Shown here: piece by piece, positions 6,961-10,573 of the stretch
How the letters are laid out: each line of letters starts with the position of its first letter
Numbering within the stretch: the first letter of the stretch is position 1
Origin: Microbacterium sp. p3-SID336
GTDB lineage: Bacteria > Actinomycetota > Actinomycetes > Actinomycetales > Microbacteriaceae
DNA length: 10,573 nt
Direction of reading: 5' to 3'
NCBI RefSeq assembly: GCF_025143365.1
Contig: NZ_JALXPE010000091.1
Location: 1-10,573, forward strand
Program-made: the position numbers and the translations under genes
Notes under the pieces: generated by a model
The model's input: the letters and a program-made list of their open reading frames with translations, nothing else
What the model was told of the DNA's origin: nothing
Databases searched by the model: none

Positions 6961-7058
6961 GCGTCCACTCCCTCTCGGATGAGGGCATGCGTGGAACGGG
7001 GGACGGGAGGCGGGCCGGCCGGGTACGCCGGAGCCGTGGGGAGGGTCGTGTCGATCAT
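6957..7058 (-). CDS. Possible leaderless 33-aa leader peptide
   Basis: A small ORF starts with ATG at 7058 and ends in a TGA that overlaps the start codon of the quinone-oxidoreductase-like gene (ATGA). The product begins MIDTTLPTAPAYPAG, continues PPPVPRSTHALIREGVDA, is Pro-rich and includes a PPP run. It has no ribosome site, but its A lies 8 bases past the last base of the -10 hexamer of the MerR-type promoter, which is where transcription should begin; leaderless ATG starts are common in actinobacteria. About three quarters of its codons end in G or C, below the neighbouring genes. I recognise no homolog. It may be a coupled leader peptide, or simply untranslated leader that happens to be open. 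Confidence 0.35.
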   Translation of the reverse strand: MIDTTLPTAPAYPAGPPPVPRSTHALIREGVDA

Positions 7059-7065
7059 GAGCACG

Positions 7066-7096
7066 ACGCTAGAACCTCAACAATGGTTGAGGTCAA
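7066..7096 (-). promoter_or_regulatory. MerR-family (SoxR-like) promoter and operator
   Basis: On the minus strand, -35 TTGACC (7091-7096) and -10 TAGCGT (7066-7071) are separated by 19 bases, the overlong spacer typical of MerR-activated promoters. A perfect 20-base palindrome, ACCTCAAC-N4-GTTGAGGT (7074-7093), fills the spacer and overlaps the -35 by 3 bases. The CCTCAA/TTGAGG arms resemble SoxR boxes; in Streptomyces, SoxR is known to control oxidoreductase genes of this sort. Which MerR protein acts here is inferred, as no regulator gene is in the window. The target is the enzyme at 5965-6960. Confidence 0.8.
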
Positions 7097-7113
7097 GTCC
7101 GGCGTGGGCGGAG

Positions 7114-8217
7114 TCAGCGGATGTGGAGGATGCGCGTGGGAGCGGGCGCCTGCGCCTCGTGCCGTACGCCGAGCGGAGCCCCCGTGCGCTCATCGAGATC
7201 GAGCAGGGTCACGGTGTCGGAGCGCTGCCCCGCGACGAGCAGCTTGCCCTCGTGCACCAGGTGATGGCGCGGCCAGTCGACACCCGAGTCGGCCAGAGCG
7301 ACCGGCTCCAGGGCCTCACCGCTGCCGCGCACGCGGAGCGCCGCGACGGTGTTGCTGCCCCGCAGCGCGGTGTAGAGGAACTGGCCGTCGCGCGTGCGGG
7401 CGAGCTCGGCCGGGAAGTCGGCGCCGGCCTGGGCGATCGGGCTCGCGACGGTGGACGAGACCACGGCCCAGGTGCCGTCCGCCGCCTGCGCCAGCGTGAA
7501 CACCTCGCACGAGAGCTCGGTGACCACGTGCAGGTGACCGCTCGGATGCATGACCATGTGCCGGGGACCGGTGCCCTGCGGCAGCACCACCTCCTGGTCG
7601 AGCACGAGCCCGCTCCCGCCCAGGCGCCAGAAGCGCACCAGGTCATAGCCGAGGTCGGTCGACGCCAGCCGTCCGTCGGTGAGGAAGACCGCGGAGTGGG
7701 CATGCGACGCGCGATCAGGGCCGCCGTGCGGATCGGTCGCCGCGACACCGTCGCCCGGGGGCGTGGGAGCCGGAGCCTCGGGGTCCGACTCGCCGAAGAG
7801 CGCCGCCCGGAGCGCGGCCGCCGCATCCTCCTTCGCCGGCACCAGGCGCCCGTCGGCCGCGATGCCGTAGCGCACCACGCGGCCGTCGCCGTAGCAGCTC
7901 GCGATCAGCGTGCCGCCGTCCGGCGAGACCGCCACATGGCACACGCCGTCGCCCGTCGCCACCGGCCCGCCCAGCGGTGTCAGGGCCGTCTCCCCCGTGC
8001 GGGCGAAGGCCTGCACGGCCGCGTCGTCCTCCAGCGCGGCGTAGACCACGTCGAGCGTCGGGTGAGGCTCGATCCACGACGGCGAGGAGGTCTGCGTGAC
8101 CGGGCCGCGGTACGCGAGCGTCGTGGCCTCGCGGCCGCTGTCGCCCGCGAGCACGCCGATGCCCTCTGCGGAGCCGTCCATCGTGGGGCCGTAGCCGCCC
8201 AGCCAGAAGCGCGTCAC
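7114..8217 (-). CDS. Lactonase-family beta-propeller protein (PF10282-like)
   Basis: This 367-residue protein is of the lactonase family, the seven-bladed propeller fold that includes 6-phosphogluconolactonase Pgl. Family segments seen in order are FWLGGY (4-9), SPSWIEPHPTLDVVYA (45-60), VSPDGGTLIASCYGDG (97-112), SHAHSAVFLTDG (171-182), GTGPRHMVMHPSG (216-228), VVTELSCEV (231-239), and DGQFLYTALRGSNTVA (277-292). A Pro/Ala/Gly-rich insertion at about 143-170 interrupts the usual blade spacing. No signal peptide is present, so it should be cytoplasmic. The start is taken as GTG at 8217 because it supplies the first blade strand; it has no clear ribosome site and lies 11 bases past the purA stop, so it may depend on coupled translation. 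An ATG at 8181 is a weaker alternative. The substrate is uncertain; pgl is not assigned. Confidence 0.85.
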   Translation of the reverse strand: MTRFWLGGYGPTMDGSAEGIGVLAGDSGREATTLAYRGPVTQTSSPSWIEPHPTLDVVYAALEDDAAVQAFARTGETALTPLGGPVATGDGVCHVAVSPDGGTLIASCYGDGRVVRYGIAADGRLVPAKEDAAAALRAALFGESDPEAPAPTPPGDGVAATDPHGGPDRASHAHSAVFLTDGRLASTDLGYDLVRFWRLGGSGLVLDQEVVLPQGTGPRHMVMHPSGHLHVVTELSCEVFTLAQAADGTWAVVSSTVASPIAQAGADFPAELARTRDGQFLYTALRGSNTVAALRVRGSGEALEPVALADSGVDWPRHHLVHEGKLLVAGQRSDTVTLLDLDERTGAPLGVRHEAQAPAPTRILHIR

Positions 8218-8228
8218 GGTCGCACCGT

Positions 8229-9515
8229 TCAGTCGAGCAGGTCGTGCCGCACGATCACCTGATCGCGCTCGGGGCCGACGCCGATCACCGAGATACGGGT
8301 GTTGCTCATCTCCTCCAGCGCGAGCACGTAGTCCTGCGCGGTCTGCGGCAGGTCCTCGAACGTGCGGGCGGTGGAGATGTCCTCGCTCCAGCCGGGGAAG
8401 TACTCCAGGATCGGCTTCGCGTGGTGGAAGTCGGTCTGGTTCACCGGCACCTCGTCGAACCGCTCGCCGTCGACGTCGTAGGCCACGCACACGGGGATCT
8501 TCTCGAGCCCGGTCAGGATGTCGAGCTTGGTCAGCACCAGGTCGGTGATGCCGTTGATGCGCGTGGCGTAGCGCGTGATCGGGGCGTCGTACCAGCCGAC
8601 GCGGCGAGGGCGCCCGGTCGTCGTGCCGAACTCGAAGCCCTGCTTGCGCAACCACTCGCCCTGCTCGTCGAACAGCTCGGTCGGGAAGGGGCCGGAGCCG
8701 ACGCGCGTCGTGTACGCCTTGACGATGCCGACGATGCGATCGAGCGCACCGGGACCCACGCCGGAGCCGGTCGACGCGCCGCCCGCGGTGGCCGAGGACG
8801 ACGTGACGAACGGGTAGGTGCCGTGGTCGATGTCGAGCATCGTCGCCTGGCCGCCCTCGAACACGACGACCTCGCCGCGGCCCAGAGCCTGGTCGATGAG
8901 GTAGCCCGTGTCGGCGACCATGGGCCGCAGCCGCTCGGCGTAGGAGAGCAGATCGTCGACGATCTCGTCGCACGTGACCGCACGGCGGTTGAAGACCTTC
9001 ACCAGGAGGTGGTTCTTCTGGTCGAGGGCGCCCTCGACCTTCTGGCGCAGGATGTTCTCGTCGAAGAGGTCCTGCACGCGGATGCCGACGCGGTTGATCT
9101 TGTCGGCGTAGGCCGGTCCGATGCCACGGCCCGTCGTGCCGATGTTGCGCTTGCCGAGGAACCGCTCGGTCACCTTGTCGAGCGTGCGGTGGTACTGCGT
9201 GATGATGTGCGCGTTGGCGCTCACCTTGAGCCGCGACACGTCGATGCCGCGCGCCGACAGCGCCTCCAGTTCGGAGAACAGCACCTCGAGGTCGATGACC
9301 ACGCCGTTGCCGATGACGGGGTTGACGCCGGGCGACAGGATGCCGGAGGGGAGCAGGTGCAGCGCGTACTTCTCGTCGCCGACGACCACCGTGTGGCCGG
9401 CGTTGTTGCCGCCGTTGAACTTCACCACCCAGTCGGTGCGCTCACCGAGAAGATCGGTGGCCTTGCCCTTTCCTTCGTCGCCCCACTGCACGCCGACGAT
9501 CACGATTCCTGGCAT
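8229..9515 (-). CDS. purA: Adenylosuccinate synthetase
   Basis: This cytoplasmic enzyme joins IMP and aspartate using GTP to give adenylosuccinate, the first committed step from IMP to AMP. Its 428 residues match the usual bacterial length. It opens [18 protein letters not shown], with the GTP-binding loop GDEGKGK (12-18) carrying the catalytic Asp13, and [11 protein letters not shown] (34-44) carrying His41. Further signatures are the [14 protein letters not shown] segment (around 130) and [19 protein letters not shown] in the middle, plus [12 protein letters not shown] towards the C-terminal third. The ATG at 9515 follows GGGGAG; a longer frame to 9581 lacks family support. The gene is followed after 11 bases by a lactonase-family gene and is divergent from a membrane-protein gene. 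No frameshift or missing key residue was seen. Confidence 0.98.
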   Translation of the reverse strand: MPGIVIVGVQWGDEGKGKATDLLGERTDWVVKFNGGNNAGHTVVVGDEKYALHLLPSGILSPGVNPVIGNGVVIDLEVLFSELEALSARGIDVSRLKVSANAHIITQYHRTLDKVTERFLGKRNIGTTGRGIGPAYADKINRVGIRVQDLFDENILRQKVEGALDQKNHLLVKVFNRRAVTCDEIVDDLLSYAERLRPMVADTGYLIDQALGRGEVVVFEGGQATMLDIDHGTYPFVTSSSATAGGASTGSGVGPGALDRIVGIVKAYTTRVGSGPFPTELFDEQGEWLRKQGFEFGTTTGRPRRVGWYDAPITRYATRINGITDLVLTKLDILTGLEKIPVCVAYDVDGERFDEVPVNQTDFHHAKPILEYFPGWSEDISTARTFEDLPQTAQDYVLALEEMSNTRISVIGVGPERDQVIVRHDLLD

Positions 9516-9579
9516 GGGTTCTCCCCTGCTTTCGCCGGGTTTGCACCGGCCGATGAGCTGGCCCTCTTCGGGCGGTCCC

Positions 9580-9585
9580 ATCCTA
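9580..9585 (-). promoter_or_regulatory. Possible purA -10 element
   Basis: The minus strand reads TAGGAT here, a common actinobacterial -10 form, giving a leader of about 58 bases before the purA ATG. The region 17 bases upstream reads GAAGGG and is not a recognisable -35, so confidence is limited. Confidence 0.4.
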
Positions 9586-9620
9586 TCGGGAGGCCTCCGA
9601 CGCCCTTCCCGACGCGGTCG

Positions 9621-9645
9621 GGCACGCGCGACGTGCCGCTACAGT
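9621..9645 (+). promoter_or_regulatory. Inverted repeat and -10 element for the membrane-protein gene
   Basis: A perfect inverted repeat, GGCACG-N5-CGTGCC (9621-9637), lies 2 bases before a TACAGT -10-like hexamer (9640-9645). Initiation near 9652 would leave only about 10 bases before the ATG at 9662, including GGAGG. The repeat fills the -35/-10 spacer, where a repressor or a MerR-like activator could bind. No -35 match is convincing. Confidence 0.4.
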
Positions 9646-9661
9646 GTGGCTCGGAGGCGAG

Positions 9662-10357
9662 ATGACGACCTGGTGGCCCTACGCACGACTGGTGGCAGCC
9701 GCACTGGCGGTCGCCGCGATCCTCGCACAGCTGACGCGCACGCTCGAGATCGCCCTCGCCGCCGAGACCCCGTGGGGCGCGCACCTGCCGACCGTGGTGG
9801 CGAACTTCTTCAGCTTCTTCACGATCCTCTCCAACGTGCTGGCCGCCGTGGCTCTGGCCGCGGGCGGGATCTGGGGCCTGATGCGGCGTGATGCACGGGT
9901 CGAGCCGCGCGGGCTCGCGGTGCTGCTGGCGTGCGCGAGCACGTACATGATCGTGACCGGCATCGTGTACAACACCCTGCTGCGCGGCATCGAGCTGCCG
10001 CAGGGGGCGACCGTGCCGTGGTCCAACGAGGTGCTGCACGTGGTGATCCCGCTGCTGATGCTGCTGGATGCCGTGTTCGCGCCCCGGCGCCGCGCGCTGC
10101 CGTGGAGCACGGTCGCGGTCGCCGCGGTGTTCCCGATCGTGTGGGTGGTGTACACGCTGCTGCGCGCGGGCACGGTCGTCTCCCCCGGGACGGGCGAGGC
10201 GGGCTGGTACCCCTACCCCTTCCTCGACCCCCGGCTGAACGGCGGCTACGGCGGGGTGGCCCTGTGGGTGCTGCTGATCGCCGCGATCATCGTGGGAACG
10301 GCGGCGCTGGTCGTGTGGATCGGCAGACGCCGCGCCCTCCGCGCCACCCCCGCCTGA
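9662..10357 (+). CDS. Pr6Pr / FAR-17a-AIG1-like six-helix membrane protein
   Basis: This 231-residue integral membrane protein has six predicted helices at about 8-32, 45-73, 84-107, 121-139, 148-167 and 199-222, ending in an Arg-rich cytoplasmic tail. It looks like the bacterial Pr6Pr family, with NFFSFFTILSN (48-58), NEVLHVVIPLLMLLD (122-136) and GWYPYPFLDP (181-190). These line up by eye with the helix containing Thr43, the N-x3-H segment containing His134, and the VYPFL motif of human AIG1, a membrane hydrolase that uses Thr and His. The ATG at 9662 follows GGAGG with a 4-base gap; a GTG 18 bases upstream is less likely because it lies within the ribosome-site region. It is the only clear plus-strand gene, divergent from purA with 146 bases between them. 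Enzymatic function is inference. Confidence 0.85.
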   Translation: MTTWWPYARLVAAALAVAAILAQLTRTLEIALAAETPWGAHLPTVVANFFSFFTILSNVLAAVALAAGGIWGLMRRDARVEPRGLAVLLACASTYMIVTGIVYNTLLRGIELPQGATVPWSNEVLHVVIPLLMLLDAVFAPRRRALPWSTVAVAAVFPIVWVVYTLLRAGTVVSPGTGEAGWYPYPFLDPRLNGGYGGVALWVLLIAAIIVGTAALVVWIGRRRALRATPA

Positions 10358-10393
10358 GCCCGTGACGCGCGGGCGGAGCGGCGTCGTTCCGCC
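10358..10393 (+). terminator. Possible hairpins after the membrane-protein gene
   Basis: Starting at the base after the TGA, GCCCG-N7-CGGGC (10358-10374) can extend inward by a G-U and a G-C pair to a 3-base loop. An alternative stem, GGCGGA-N10-TCCGCC (10372-10393), partly overlaps it. No T-run follows, as is common in high-GC genomes, so termination is possible but unproven. Confidence 0.35.
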
Positions 10394-10573
10394 GGTCCGA
10401 CCCGACGGTCGAATCATCCGGGTGAGCGGTTCCTCGCACTCTTGTCACCGGTGTCTGATGAGTGGCACGCTACATGCGTCGTCGTCATTGGGTGCAGTGG
10501 CGGTGACGCCGGAATCCGTGCTTAACCCCGCCAAGTACGGCTTCCGGGCGAAGTGCTCTCGCGTCGCCAGGGG
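10394..10573. other. Terminal intergenic stretch with a doubtful ORF start
   Basis: No gene is convincingly visible here. A plus-strand frame from ATG at 10458 stays open to the window end (38 complete codons, beginning MSGTLHASSSLGAV). It has no ribosome site, uses CTA, TCA, TTG and CTT codons early on and has about 76 percent G/C-ending codons, lower than the real genes. It could be the 5-prime end of a gene beyond the window or chance. I saw no tRNA, terminal inverted repeat or other recognisable element. Confidence 0.3.

Noticed and set aside
8219..8231. BioQ-like half-site TGAACGGTGCGAC on the minus strand at the purA stop
   Set aside because: Only the left half plus spacer matches; the right half is GCGAC rather than GTTCA. 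It lies over a coding end and is not promoter-positioned.
3454..8262. A 1602-codon plus-strand open frame antisense to five genes
   Set aside because: It is antisense to well-supported genes (reductase, bioY, MDR enzyme, lactonase), crosses their intergenic promoters and operators, and its translation is Arg/His/Gly/Asp-rich low complexity. This is the usual effect of G/C-ending codons on the opposite strand.
7115..8973. A 619-codon frame joining lactonase to upstream sequence
   Set aside because: Upstream of 8217 the frame is an alternative reading through purA; no lactonase blade is present there.
8244..9665. A 473-codon plus-strand frame opposite purA
   Set aside because: It is fully antisense to purA, which has unambiguous catalytic motifs; the translation has no recognisable domain.
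1..10573. CRISPR array, tRNA, rRNA, insertion sequence or phage elements
   Set aside because: I looked for regularly spaced repeats, cloverleaf-like segments, transposase motifs and terminal repeats and found none.

Overview
The window is high-GC with strongly G/C-ending codons, one-base to four-base gene overlaps, a lipoprotein with an LAGC lipobox and actinobacterial-style -10 boxes. This suggests a high-GC actinobacterium, most probably a Microbacteriaceae (Microbacterium-like) chromosome. The taxon is inferred from protein style and operator types, not from a marker gene. All recognised genes lie on the minus strand except the last one.

Region 1 (9-3587, minus). A complete four-gene OpuC/YehZ-type osmoprotectant or quaternary-amine ABC importer is read in the order ATPase (2383-3243), permease (1694-2386), permease (972-1697), lipoprotein binding protein (9-926). 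The first three genes overlap by 4 bases each. A DUF427 gene (3285-3587) sits 41 bases upstream of the ATPase and may be its first cotranscribed gene.

Region 2 (3721-5157, minus). A class I pyridine nucleotide-disulfide oxidoreductase keeps the redox-active CX4C pair but has Tyr where dihydrolipoamide dehydrogenase has its catalytic His.

Region 3 (5290-5944, minus). This is a solitary bioY biotin-uptake S component with its own promoter. Two back-to-back 13-bp palindromes match the BioQ-type operator and lie over the predicted transcription start.

Region 4 (5965-7096, minus). A cysteine-free, zinc-independent quinone-oxidoreductase-like MDR enzyme follows a textbook MerR-family promoter: a 20-bp perfect palindrome inside a 19-bp spacer. 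The predicted start falls at a 33-codon, proline-rich, apparently leaderless small ORF that overlaps the enzyme's start codon by ATGA.

Region 5 (7114-9515, minus). purA (adenylosuccinate synthetase) is followed after 11 bases by a lactonase-family beta-propeller gene, probably cotranscribed.

Region 6 (9621-10573, plus). A six-helix Pr6Pr-type membrane protein is divergent from purA. It keeps a Thr, a His and a YPFL motif that line up with human AIG1. The last ~180 bases hold possible hairpins and no convincing gene.

Most of the window is ordinary metabolism and transport. The points most worth checking are regulatory (the MerR-type promoter with its small ORF, and the doubled BioQ-like operator) and two enzymological ones (the AIG1-like residues and the His-to-Tyr reductase).
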